From assembly GCA_900074885.1 (NCBI GenBank), contig FJUW01000007.1, positions 1,354,704 through 1,418,703 of the forward strand: 64,000 nt of DNA, given 5' to 3'. Under the pieces are notes generated by a model. The model was not told the origin of the DNA. It ran no database searches and saw only the letters and a program-made list of their open reading frames with translations. Of this stretch, positions 45,910 to 56,231 are shown piece by piece. Each line of letters starts with the position of its first letter. The first letter of the stretch is position 1. Source of the stretch: Rhynchosporium graminicola (Eukaryota; Ascomycota; Leotiomycetes; Helotiales; Ploettnerulaceae). The position numbers were made by a program, and so were the translations under genes.

Positions 45910-48380
45910 TCATGACTTTGCCTTACTCGCTTTCATCGTACCCATGTTGAAAACTCCTTCTGAATCCTCCAACAAGGATGGCCTTGAAGTAGGCTCCCCT
46001 CCATCGTCGCCAAACAAAAAGGCCGCCTTTTCCCGGCTTGGACCTGAAGTTGGGCGTCTTCCTGATTTGAGGAACGGGGATATCGAGCTTGGGGGCGACG
46101 ACTGTACAGAAGAAGATGAGGGTATGTCTGGTTCTAGCATCCATGAAAAACTAGATTGTGCGATGGTAGATCGGGTTGGGACTGGCGCCTTTGGCCTCGG
46201 AGTCAATAACGATTCCGCCTTTTCGGTACTTGTTTGCTGATCGGGAAGAGTATCAGTCTTCCGTGCGACGACTGGCACTGGATTAAGATTCGTCGATTCG
46301 GTTGTCACAGTCTCGGAGGTCGCCTGAGTGTCTGGATTTTTGGTTGACGAGGTTGACGGCTCTAGCGCTCCTACTTTTGAAGGTATTTCTGCTGCAGGTT
46401 GTAGGGCTGATACAGCCATCAGGGGGTCTGACATAGGAGGAGCGGGATGTAAGTCTGGGAGAGGCATTGTAGAGTCTTCCAAGTAGACTTTGACAAAATC
46501 TACTTTGGCAATTGCCAAATCCATCGCCTGGACGTATTTCTCCTTGTCCCCTTCAGGTGACATTGAAGCAATTCGAAGGTCGTCCATAGCCTGTTCGAGC
46601 ATTCGGGCAAGCTGCTGGTTTCGGGCAAGGATGGCGGTAATTGAAGCTCTTGGATTCGGAATGGGCCTTCCTTCATCAAGAGACCATCTCATAACATCGG
46701 AAGTCCGCCTAGGACTATTCCTTGCCGTTTGAAGTCCTTGCATCTGTTTCTTAGCCTCACCAACAGCATCTCGAACGGCTTGATTGATGCCAAGTCGCTC
46801 TCCTCGCTCGAAAACACCTTTGGCTGCCCCTTGAAGAATAGCTTCGACCCCACCTTGCTGCTGAAGAAATCTTGCAGGTGATGGAACAGGGGATTTTGTC
46901 CTAGATATGGCGCGCTTGTGGCCCGGCGATTGACCAAGAGGTGTAGTCGGTCTAGAATCCGATGAAGAAATAGCAGGCGATTTTCCACTGTACTTGCTAA
47001 TGATCGTCACACCTCCAGCAACACTAAAGTTGTCTCGCAGGAAGATCGCATCATCCACAAACGTATAGGGTCCATTTGGCGCTATTGGCGAGGGATATTT
47101 GAGTAATAGCATTAAAGCGAACGAGTAATTAGCTTCAAGCACTGATAGGAGATTAGTAATTTTTCCTCGCAAATCAGAGTAACTCACATTGCCATCTAAT
47201 CCTCAGAAGCATTGCTACGCATACCATGTCTATCAGGTCCAAGCCAGGATCTTCAGCTAACAGAGTATCCCATAAGGCTAATAAATCATCGAATGGAAAT
47301 TCTCGCCCGAACAGAAGTCGAATCCATCGGCTACAGCAATCAGTATTATCAATGGTGCTAGACACTTGAAGCAACTTACATCAAGAAGATCTGTGGTAAA
47401 ATCTCAATGTCGATCAAATGTTTCGCGAGTTCTGGATCTAATCGAGCCAGATAGACCTCGTGAACTCGTTTGCTTCGCTCCACGATCGGTGAAACTCCTT
47501 GCTGGGGTGTACCCGACCCTGTGGTACTTTGCCTTTTGTCTGGTTCACCCAATTCATAGAATGATTTTGCTGATCGCATCACAAGCGAGAGGAGAGTGAA
47601 CGCATCATGCTCAATGTAAGCAGGGTCTAAAGCCAGCTTCATGAGCGAATCTGTACCAGCGGTGGACTCGATGGTGCCCTCGCGTCCGTCTATAGCATCC
47701 TGCTCTACAACCCAAAGGATCGGAGCCAAAAGTTCATGCATGCCTTGCCGATATCCCACATCCTGGTTGATCTTGCAGAATATGAACAATACATCTAGTA
47801 AGATTCTCTGGGTTTCGGGGCGTCGAAAGTAAGGTTCTTCTGGCATGCAGCGTTCGACGTCTTGAAAGATCTCGGCTCGTATCTCCTCATCCTGTCGCAG
47901 GGTATTCCAGGGTGACTTATTGCATCAGCACAGTCAAGAGGCATCTGAACTTTCTTCCGTCACAAGGAACTCTTACGTGTTGGTTATCGTCCAATGGATC
48001 TAACGCAGACGTAACTTCGTTTGGATTTTCTATGTATCGTAGAAAATGCTCTCGGAGTGAAGTGTAGGCACTGCGAGAATCGTCCAGTGCTCGTGACCAG
48101 CTTGTGACATCAGTGCTCTGGAAGAGCAGAAAAGCCTACGGCAAAATGGTCAATTTTGTGCTTGAATGGAGCGAATCCAACACGACGCACCTTCCAGCAA
48201 ACAGAACGAAGCCCAGATGTGCATGGACTAACGTCACTATCAACCTTCACCGATTTCTTAAGACTGTCGAGGCTGGCAGCATGGCTTGTTGTAACTTGCC
48301 ACCGGAGTCTGAGACATGATTAGCGTTAAGCATGGTTTGACTGAGCACGATTCCAACCTTGCTTCCTCCAGAGACCGCAT
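45910..48380 (-). CDS. TBC-domain Rab GTPase-activating protein (TBC1D5 type)
   Basis: Six exons, read downward: 48380-48358, 48308-48191, 48135-47977, 47915-47380, 47330-47188 and 47141-45910 (introns of 46-61 nt). All phases agree, giving 736 aa. The TBC domain is assembled only after splicing: SGLRSVCWKAFLLF, SPWNTLRQDEEIRAEIFQDV, ILLDVLFIFCKINQDVGYRQ, RWIRLLFGREFPFDDLLALW and DMVCVAMLLRIRWQLLEANY. The arginine finger (DVERC, about R122) and glutamine finger (GYRQG, about Q157) are both present. The RW-RLLFGREFP text and the long acidic insert match TBC1D5, a Rab7 GAP that works with retromer. The C-terminal 350 residues are disordered apart from a helix around ITAILARNQQLARMLEQAMD. The first exon encodes only seven residues and a split codon. 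Confidence 0.87.
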
Positions 48381-48841
48381 CACTACAGAGTATACAGGCC
48401 AAGCCAGGAAGATCTGAAAAAAAGTTGGGAACTCGAAGTTGGTTTACGAGGCTGGCAATGAGCCGTGGCCAGCCCAGCCCAGCCCTGCTGCTGGGTGCTT
48501 CTAAGTTGATGCACGCTACAGAGAGGGTACTGCACCGCCAATCACAGGCTCGGGATGGCGGGCAGTCAGCCTTGCCGTCCAAACATCTCGTCAGGTCTTC
48601 TCCTGTCCAACTCAGCGGCCAGCGGAAACAACGGGAGGGTTTCGCTTGCGGAATACATTCTGAGTTGGGTTCTTAGCTCAAAGTTCGTATCAGAGTTGAG
48701 CTAAGTATCACGTCTAGGCGGAACGTGCACGTCAACAAAGCGCTCGGCAGGCGCCGCAAGCAGCGGTGCTGCTGTTGATATACTCGATGATACAATGATA
48801 CCCGGTTCGGCCTTTCGCCATATCTCTCACAATCAGCCGTT
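48381..48841 (+). promoter_or_regulatory. Divergent promoter region, Rab GAP / adaptor accessory gene
   Basis: These 461 bp lie between two start codons facing away from each other. They contain a GC-rich patch near 48465-48490 (CCCAGCCCAGCCC). No defined site recognised. Confidence 0.5.
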
Positions 48842-50569
48842 ATGTCATCCGATCTGCTCGCCGAATTTGACAGCTTCTACAAACCTGCTTCGGACAAGCA
48901 GCCTACTACAACACCAGCATCGAATGACTTCTCCTTTCTAGGCACTTCATATCAGTCGGGAACGGTCAGCCATGGAGGACAGCAATGGAAGCCTTCAGCA
49001 GAGCATCCGGTGGGGAGTATTTGGGGAAATATGAACAGTATCAAGCCTACTGTATTACCACAATCGAACTCTACAGGCCAAGATGATGTATGGGGATCAT
49101 TCGAGGTTTCTGTACCACAAACCAAGGTACCTGTCCAGCCCGTGTCTATTGCGCAGGCCAATTATGGGGATCGGGGAACATCATCTGCCAGTCAGGCAAG
49201 GCCAGCAGCAGCTCGAAATTCTACACTTGATGTTTTCTCCAACAATATGGACGATCTTTCGAACTCCAGAGGAAATACTGGACCAAGAATGGAAGTTACA
49301 AAAACCAGCCCAGCCCAGAAGCCTTCCTATGATAGAGACATTTTGTTTGATGCTGATGAGGCGTCAGCAGAAATTGAGGATGACGATGAGTTTGGGGACT
49401 TTGAGACAGTTGCAACACCCGAGCCTGTGTTGAAGCCACGGCCACAGCCACAACCTCTCCCATCTCAATCACTCATCAATATGTTTGGTGCAACTACTTT
49501 GAAAGATAAAACTTTCAAACGGCCTACAGACTTGTTGGCAACTCCATCTGACCCGAGCCCGGGTTTGCCATATCCACAAGCACCCAAGTCGCCATCTTTC
49601 CGAGAGAGAAACCCGTTCGGTGACATGGGACCGATACTAGAAACCAGACAGCTTTCAAACGTGAAAAACGAATCAAGGCCCAACTCGACATCGCCAGTAA
49701 CCGCATGGCCAAACTTTGCACCTCCTAAACCAGACCCTTACGTCGATTCACTAGCAACAAATAACGTTGAGCAAGAATGGGGTGATTTTGCAGAGCTGCC
49801 GTCAGAAACACCTGTTTTAAAATCACTAAGACCTAGCACTGGTATTGAAGCTGATGCTTGGGCCTGGGATGTCGCAGATGGTGTCATAGCGGCCAAACCA
49901 GAAGTAAACGAGGCACCTCCTACAAATATCCCACCGCCCTCAGTAATTCTAACTCTTTTCCCACCCTTGTTCGATCTGCCGCAATCACGCCTGTTCAAAG
50001 CAGTAGCTGATCAGCCCTTCTCTCTGAAGAACCGTATAATGTCAGATCCTTCTACTATCTCCTTTCTGCGAGCTTACCTCCTTATCGCAACTGTAGCTGC
50101 TCGCATCATAGCCGGAAGAAAGCTTCGCTGGAAACGCGATGGTTTCTTGTCACAAGCTATGAAAATCGGACCCGTGGCAGCTGGCGGCAAAGGTGGTATG
50201 AAGCTTACCGGAATTGACAAATCAGAAGTCGTTCGTGAAGATCGAGAAGCGGCGGATGTTTTCCGGGTGTGGAAAGACCAATTAGGACGTCTTCGATCTG
50301 CAGTTGCGGTTGCAAATACCAGTTTGAGAGACTCTTCTTCACACTTAGCGATTCCGGAGATTTCAGAGGCAATGCATGTTAGGATTCAGGAAGGTGGAAT
50401 GACGGCTCCGAAACAGTGCCTGATCTGCGGCTTGAAACGAGAAGAAAGGATTGCAAAGGTGGACATTGCGGTCGAAGATAGCTTTGGAGAGTGGTGGATC
50501 GATCATTGGGGACATAGAGCATGCAAGAACTTTTGGCAAGAGCATCGGTCGAATCTGAAAGGGCGATGA
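48842..50569 (+). CDS. Clathrin/AP-1 accessory-like protein with WGxF and FGDF motifs
   Basis: This is a single exon of 575 aa. The N-terminal 320 residues are disordered and carry acidic aromatic peptides: DDVWGSF (81-87), DDDEFGDFETV (180-190) and EQEWGDFAEL (310-319). A clathrin-box-like LINMF (211-215) and repeated PF/DLL elements are also present. Such peptides bind the ear domains of AP-1 gamma and GGA and are the hallmark of aftiphilin-type accessory proteins. The C-terminal 220 residues are folded: SVILTLFPPLFDLPQSRLF, a helical region, and CLICGLKREER ending in EWWIDHWGHRACKNFWQEH, which looks like a zinc-binding end (C..C, H, C, H). I infer a role in clathrin-adaptor traffic at the trans-Golgi or endosome, consistent with the divergent Rab GAP. 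Confidence 0.65.
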   Translation: MSSDLLAEFDSFYKPASDKQPTTTPASNDFSFLGTSYQSGTVSHGGQQWKPSAEHPVGSIWGNMNSIKPTVLPQSNSTGQDDVWGSFEVSVPQTKVPVQPVSIAQANYGDRGTSSASQARPAAARNSTLDVFSNNMDDLSNSRGNTGPRMEVTKTSPAQKPSYDRDILFDADEASAEIEDDDEFGDFETVATPEPVLKPRPQPQPLPSQSLINMFGATTLKDKTFKRPTDLLATPSDPSPGLPYPQAPKSPSFRERNPFGDMGPILETRQLSNVKNESRPNSTSPVTAWPNFAPPKPDPYVDSLATNNVEQEWGDFAELPSETPVLKSLRPSTGIEADAWAWDVADGVIAAKPEVNEAPPTNIPPPSVILTLFPPLFDLPQSRLFKAVADQPFSLKNRIMSDPSTISFLRAYLLIATVAARIIAGRKLRWKRDGFLSQAMKIGPVAAGGKGGMKLTGIDKSEVVREDREAADVFRVWKDQLGRLRSAVAVANTSLRDSSSHLAIPEISEAMHVRIQEGGMTAPKQCLICGLKREERIAKVDIAVEDSFGEWWIDHWGHRACKNFWQEHRSNLKGR

Positions 50570-51494
50570 TGTATCGCAACTTTCAAATCCTTGATAGCCT
50601 CTAGCGCCTGGCATGCACAAGGCGTCAGATGTCGACATTTGACCTGGCGGCTTCAAAAGAGAGCCGCGAAGAAAAAAAGTCCTGTCTCTAGCTCTTCAGA
50701 TCCGTTTCCAGAATTTCGGCTCAGATTTCGGGGTCCTTTCTGTATATAGCGGCAAGAAGAAAATATGCCACAAAGCAGTTTCACGCTTTACCAACTCTTG
50801 GGCCGAAAATTCTTGTTGAGAAAAATAAATCTAGGAGTTCATAGACTGGGTGAGTTTCGCATCTAGCTATACCCCTATTGATCGCATAATGCACAAGTTT
50901 GGCAGTATATTTCAGGAATTGTAACGAGATGAACATTTTATTATCTCATCAAAGTCGAGATCGATATGTTTCCTGCTTTGTTGGTTGGGGCTAGAAATCC
51001 CGTCTGAAGCTTGTTCGGAGTCATTAGGCAGAAAATTGAGGAAAGAGAAGACAAGTTGAAGTGGTTGTTCAGCGAGATTTTAGTGTGCCTCTTGAGCTGG
51101 GAAGTTTATCAACATATAGTCGCAGATACTTCTCTCCACCTCCGCATAGACACATCGTTCACTTTGACCCACCACACTGCTAGATTCGAATTATTAACAG
51201 CCTGTTGAGCTTCAGATTTCCTGGCAGGGATATCTCCACGGAAGCCGTCATCAATATCGTATCTGCTGTGCAGTGAACTTCAGTGCCGGTCGCGTCTTCT
51301 CACCTCGTGACTATTGAATTTGTCAACTGCATTCGGTAAGCAAGACTCACTGTCTTCATCTTAGTGACTCATTCTGAAGATTGTCTCGTCCCTAGGCGGT
51401 TGTATCTGCGTCACTTCTTTCACGATGCGCCTGCTTCTGCGGAAGCAAGATATCCATCTCACACCAAACCGAATCATCTTCAAATCCCCCCAAG
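50570..51494 (+). other. Intergenic between the adaptor accessory gene and the RGG gene
   Basis: I find no supported gene in either strand; AT-rich at 50760-51000. Confidence 0.55.
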
Positions 51495-52321
51495 ATGAAC
51501 GCAAACTACCGTGACTATACTGGCCATCGCTGGGAACCTGTCTGGAATGATGAGTGTAAGTAAATCCAAGAATTGTAAGGCGTATCGAAACTGATACCAT
51601 AGAGACCTATTCCAAGCCTACGCCCCGTTCGAAGATGCCGCTCGTCACCGTGAGCTTGATCTTTTGATCACTATCAACCTCGTTGCTAATATGCTGCAGA
51701 CCCTGTCTTTCCTGACGGCCTCATACCAGACAAGAGTATGTCTTTCACCAAGCAGAGCCTGGCGGAGGAGAAAGAGAGTACGCAGCAGAAGACAATGCCG
51801 ATGAGGGCGAATATGACCAGGATTTCGAATACCCACAGGCCCACAAGAATCGTCGCCGAGATCAACGCCGCCACAATGGAACTCGAGGCCAGCGTCATAG
51901 AGCTCAGCGTCCTCGACCATACACTCCTTTCGGACCATAACTTGACAACACCCAGCCCATCATTTCTGGCGCCGACAGAATGATGGAGATGCCGATGGAT
52001 GCATTCAATACGTTGTTTGAGGGACAGGAAATTGCTGACACCCCAGCCTTCGTTATCCAGGACCTGACGGGTGCTGCTGTTACTGGGCTGAAGAATCAGG
52101 GCGGATTGAGGGCGACGATTGTTGTCAAAGGTAGTGAAGGTCAAGTTGCTGAGGCTTCTGATCTCTTGGAGGATTATCAACTGCATTACAGCATTAATGG
52201 CTATGCTGAGGAACATCAAGCTGCGTATGCCCCATCCTATCGCCGTGGAAGAGGGAAAGGGAGAGGGGGTGTGCGAAGAAGTGGACGGGAAGATGGAACA
52301 GGTGGTGGAAGAGGACGTTGA
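51495..52321 (+). CDS. Small RGG-box protein with an in-frame TAA
   Basis: The first exons are clear: 51495-51555 (MNANYRDYTGHRWEPVWNDE), 51605-51649 (YLFQAYAPFEDAARH) and 51700-51735 (HPVFPDGLIPDK). The first junction can also be drawn at 51553/51603. A GTATGT donor at 51736 and an acceptor near 51785 move the frame into EDNADEGEYDQDFEYP, then an Arg-rich stretch (RRRDQRRHNGTRGQRHRAQ) and PYTPFGP, where TAA occurs at 51938. The same frame goes on for 126 sense codons (TQPIISGADRMMEMPMDAF, then VIQDLTGAAVTGLKNQGGL) and ends in RRGRGKGRGGVRRSGR, an RGG-type RNA-binding tail. Either the stop is a mutation or assembly error, or it is bypassed, or two products exist. I cannot name the family. Confidence 0.45.
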
Positions 52322-53274
52322 AGACAGGGGAGATGCGAATGATTTTTAGGCAGAGTGCTAGAGGACCGACGTTGTAACGATTGTTATCAGGACATTGATA
52401 TGGCAAGCTGGTCTCTTCAAGACCGAGTATCTGTGGTACATGGAATTTGAGCTCGCTCTTTACTTTCGAAGGATTTTGTAGATTATTACCATGTTAGAAG
52501 TGTTTTCTTTTCTTTGCAAGGTAGTTCGCTAAGGTCAGAAGAGAGTTAAGGGTATCGGACCACCCGAACAGAATAGCATTAGCGTAGGGGATTTCTGTGG
52601 CGTGGAGATCTGGTGTCGGAATAAATACAACAAATAATCTCAAGTTTTAGTATACATCAACTTGTTCGTCCTACAGCAAGCATTTATCTCCAAGCATTTC
52701 GCGTAAATGGGGTTCCAAGCATTTTGATTTCGACTATTTAGAGGTCCTCGACGTACTGGATGTTCGAGAGGCATCACTTGGTTTAGACCTATGACAATGG
52801 CATTGCACCCGAGTATCACAACAGTTTCGAGTTCAATTACAACCTTAGCAGTATTTTCGGTATTATTTTTCTGACCCCAAAGCTGAAAAAGTCAATGAGT
52901 CCACACCCGACCGAGAGGCATAGCAGAGCCAAGACAACAAAAGGTAACTTCGTAACAAGGCCAGTTTTTGTTTCCCAACTTCCTTTACCAACACGAACAG
53001 TTAATAAAACACCGTCCGCGCCCCTTCAGGTACGTCTAATTTAATCCCTACGTACATGATATTAAGTGGATTATATGACTCTGTTCGGGAATGCGCCTTA
53101 TACCACAAATCAAGCTTAATCGAAAGGTCAAGCTTTTCTCTCGCGTCTTTCTGTTATGCTCTTCACGATACTTATACCTTACTTCACTCGCTCAGCAAGC
53201 AACGAACTATCTCAATACCTAGAGAAGAGTTATCACTCGCCCATTCGCTCAGAAGATATGATTTTACACTCTCC
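52322..53274 (+). other. Intergenic upstream of the small secreted protein
   Basis: No supported gene is visible. Much of the stretch is AT-rich. Confidence 0.5.
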
Positions 53275-53517
53275 ATGCAGTTCTCGTTATTTTTGCCGTT
53301 AGCCTTTTTTGCGCTCGCCACCTCCGCCGCGCCATACATCGTGACATCCTACGTTGTTCTTTCTGTTGCAACTCAGAGCGTGCGCATCTATTCTGGATGC
53401 CACAGCACACACAAAAATTCAGAGTATCTATACACCAGGACAGGCTCTGTAGCCAAGCCAACAGATTTTAAAAATTCAACTAACTCTACCTCGAAGTATT
53501 GCGTCGTTTCAATCTGA
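53275..53517 (+). CDS. Candidate small secreted protein
   Basis: From the ATG at 53275 an 80-aa product begins MQFSLFLPLAFFALATSAAP, a good signal peptide with a hydrophobic core and an A-x-A cleavage site near residue 18. The mature part of about 60 residues is polar, has two Cys (SGCHSTH; KYCVVSI) and two N-glycosylation-type sites in FKNSTNSTSK. The frame is open further upstream, but only the ATG at 53275 gives a signal peptide. Small size, secretion signal and isolation in a gene-poor stretch fit a candidate effector or secreted peptide. Similarity to a known family is not recognised, and extra exons are possible. Confidence 0.4.
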   Translation: MQFSLFLPLAFFALATSAAPYIVTSYVVLSVATQSVRIYSGCHSTHKNSEYLYTRTGSVAKPTDFKNSTNSTSKYCVVSI

Positions 53518-54979
53518 AATCTGTAAAGTCAGGGTTTCCGAGCATGGACGAATGATCTTTGATCCTTTCCCCCTTTATGAAGTAGGAAGTCATCTCTATA
53601 GTAAAAGTAACTCTTCTAAGAAATATAACTACTAAGTGAATTTTATTATCTAATATACTATTATTAGTTGGCGGACGAATTGGGCTTGGGTTACAGTCAT
53701 GTGCGAGACAACGACCCTAAGAGTCTAAACGATGACTTCCTCAGAATATTTCCAGTCTCTTCGCGCCAGGACGTATCTTCCTCGTTGTCGACACTGTAGC
53801 ACAAGCCGATACTCACCGCCAGCTTCTCTTACCTTGTAGCAAACCTTCGGTTCATCACAGCCAGGATCTGCACGCCATATCTACAACTGTGAATCGTGGT
53901 ACCCAATCCTCAACTTGATGTATTGTTGACTCAAACGAGGCGTTTGCCGTCAGAGGAAAACATTGAGTTTTACCGTAGCGCAGGACTTAAGCCGCGAAAG
54001 AATACAGGACGTTGATAAAGTCATAATTCAGTGTTATATGATTACTTGATAACCTATAGTAATAGGTTTGCCTCAATCCCCTTCTCGTTTGCAAGCTAGC
54101 ATATTCCAGAATCTCAAGGGATTCAGATTGGCTCCAGCATCCTCGAAACAGCTCGATGAAACGACGAATTGGCACCAAGATGAGCATTCAAAATTCTAAT
54201 TCAGCGCTCGTTAGACTCGCCCGAGCTCCATATTTACTTTCTTACCTAGGCGAGAAGCTTAAATCAGAAAGACGCATGAGCGACTAAGCGAAGGCATTTG
54301 TTTATGCATATTCTAGACTAGGCCCGCTCAACGCTCTAGGCACAGAATGACTCGATGCTGAGAAAAGCATTTATCTATCGAGAGTAGTCGTGAGATGTAT
54401 CTGCTCCGATCTTTTCTATTCAGTTTATTTGCTTGATCCCGCAGAGAAGCACATCAGCGTGATCGTTTAGATAAAATACTTTGGCTTCCGCTTTACGATT
54501 ATTGAATATTGAATCTCGAATATGACAAGTCCGAATTGGTATTATTTTTAAAATTTTCGCTGTCAAATCATCAGTGCAACGCATTGTAGAGCATCTGTGC
54601 TCGACAATTGAAGGGAAAGGAACGTACTACGAGTTCGAACTGGTGTCAGGCAATGACTCGAAAGCCACACAGGGATGTTCGGAGGAGAATGAATGCGTTT
54701 GAAGCAATCATCTGGGTACCTGTTGTGAGAGGCCGAGATGCTAATGATTATACTATGCTTGGAGATGCATCTCCGGAACGTATCCTCAAGCTCTAGTATC
54801 TGGGGTATGGTAAAGCTCGTTCAATCATTGGTTCGCTTGGGGCTGCATTACTCCGGCAGGCGCCAGGATCGTGAGCGAGAGGAGCAGCTGATATCCAGCA
54901 ACAACATCATCATCTCTCACCATAGGAACAGCCATCCCTTTATTCAGTATAGAAAAGTCGGATTAAGCCATTTAAGAAT
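53518..54979 (+). other. Gene-poor stretch between the secreted-protein and fascin-like genes
   Basis: AT-rich blocks near 53590-53680 and 54530-54570 alternate with ordinary sequence. No supported gene, terminal repeat or transposase-like frame is visible. Confidence 0.5.
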
Positions 54980-55680
54980 ATGTCACTTTTGCAACTTGAT
55001 CCCTGCCCGACAATTAACCGCTACGATGATGACTCCACTATCAACGAAGAAGCTATCACCCCCCCTGAGACCGTCGTCGATATTCTTGAAGATCTCGATC
55101 CTTTGAAATGACCAAAAGGTAGCGTCCCGTGGCCTGGAAATCAGTATATCATCCGATGCACCATTTCCGGTCAAGTTCTGACCCTTATCGATGGGCAGGT
55201 CGTGTTAGCCTCACCTGGTAAGTTGTAGTGGCTTTTCATTTCTCTACATTTTACAGATGCTCCACGGATACCTGGAATTGATTCTAAATGCTTCTATATA
55301 TCCACAATCATATCCAATTCTTTCATTCTGTTCCAAAGAATCTAAGGTATGGAGTAGTGCTGACAACTCGTGCAGGAGGTCGAGGTTCTATCCATTGGGC
55401 CTGTGTTCAGACCAAAGGCTGGCTAGGCTTCAAGAACACAGTGTCCGGGAAATATCTAGGCCACGATGTCAAGGGTAATCTTCGCTGCTCAGCTGCCCGT
55501 CATAATAGCTGGGAGAACTTTTGCGTAAGACAAACTCCTGATTTGGATTACATCCTTCTTATGACGCACTTTGAGAGGCTTTGGCATGTGGGAAAGAAGA
55601 CTGAGAACGCGGATGTAAAATCGGCGAAGGTTGGCGAGAACATGGAAGAAGCAATGCTTTGGGAGTTTGTTAAGGTTTGA
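54980..55680 (+). CDS. Fascin-like beta-trefoil protein, 5' end uncertain (in-frame TGA)
   Basis: The core is clear: 55112-55217 encodes PWPGNQYIIRCTISGQVLTL followed by IDGQVVLASP. An intron at 55218-55375 (GTAAGT, GTGCTGAC branch, GTGCAG) joins it to 55376-55680, encoding GGRGSIHWACVQTKGWLGFK, VSGKYLGHDVKGNLRC, NSWENFC, LLMTHFERLWHVG and LWEFVKV. This is the pattern of fungal fascin/actin-crosslinking-like beta-trefoil proteins of unknown role. The frame upstream contains an ATG at 54980 and 43 plausible codons (MSLLQLDPCPTINRYDDDST...) but is cut from the core by TGA at 55109, followed by C. No Met lies in frame between this stop and the intron. So the start must come from an unseen exon, or the gene is broken or read through. 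Confidence 0.5.
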
Positions 55681-56231
55681 TTTCTGGGCCGGGATGGCTG
55701 GGGTGTAAATGATGGGCGCTGGGTGTTTAGGGGTTGGGATCGATGGGTAGGCGAAAGATACTGGGCTATGAAGCAATTGCTGGCGTTCGGTTTGAGTACG
55801 CGGCTTTCTTTACCTCAAAATGAAACTGGGAATTGAAAGCAACACAGCTTGGATTGTGTCTGACGGCATGGTTTCTGTTGCTGATACTAGAAACTCAAAG
55901 ATCTATGATGGAATTTTCTGTAATATTTGAAGTTGGTAAGATCGAAGACTTTGCAGATTTGTCGCCTTATTTTGCCCATCGAACTGAGTGTGTTCCTGAA
56001 CCCAATACTTGACATTCCTCCTTTTCACATCTTTCATATAGATCATTATTGAATATCTCTCGTCTCTCCAAGCATCAGTCCAGATATGTCAATTTCATTG
56101 TCATCCTATGGATCACAGGTCAGTCCGAATTGCTATCGAAGTTCTCATCAATAAATAGATCTCGGCAGCTTTAACTTTGCGCAAATCGAGTTTCCGACAC
56201 TCTTCTCACTTTCCATCCTTACCTTTGATAC
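55681..56231 (+). other. Intergenic, 3' of the fascin-like gene
   Basis: No supported gene; presumed 3' UTRs of the flanking convergent frames. Confidence 0.5.

Noticed and set aside
51736..51955. Single 220-nt intron in the RGG gene that would remove the TAA (donor 51736, acceptor CCCAG at 51955)
   Set aside because: The reading phase does not match: exon 3 ends in phase 1 while the downstream frame would need phase 0. It would also delete the Arg-rich stretch that looks coding.
51686..52219. 177-codon minus-strand frame rich in hydrophobic residues
   Set aside because: It is antisense to the RGG-protein gene, whose exons and composition explain the openness of this strand.
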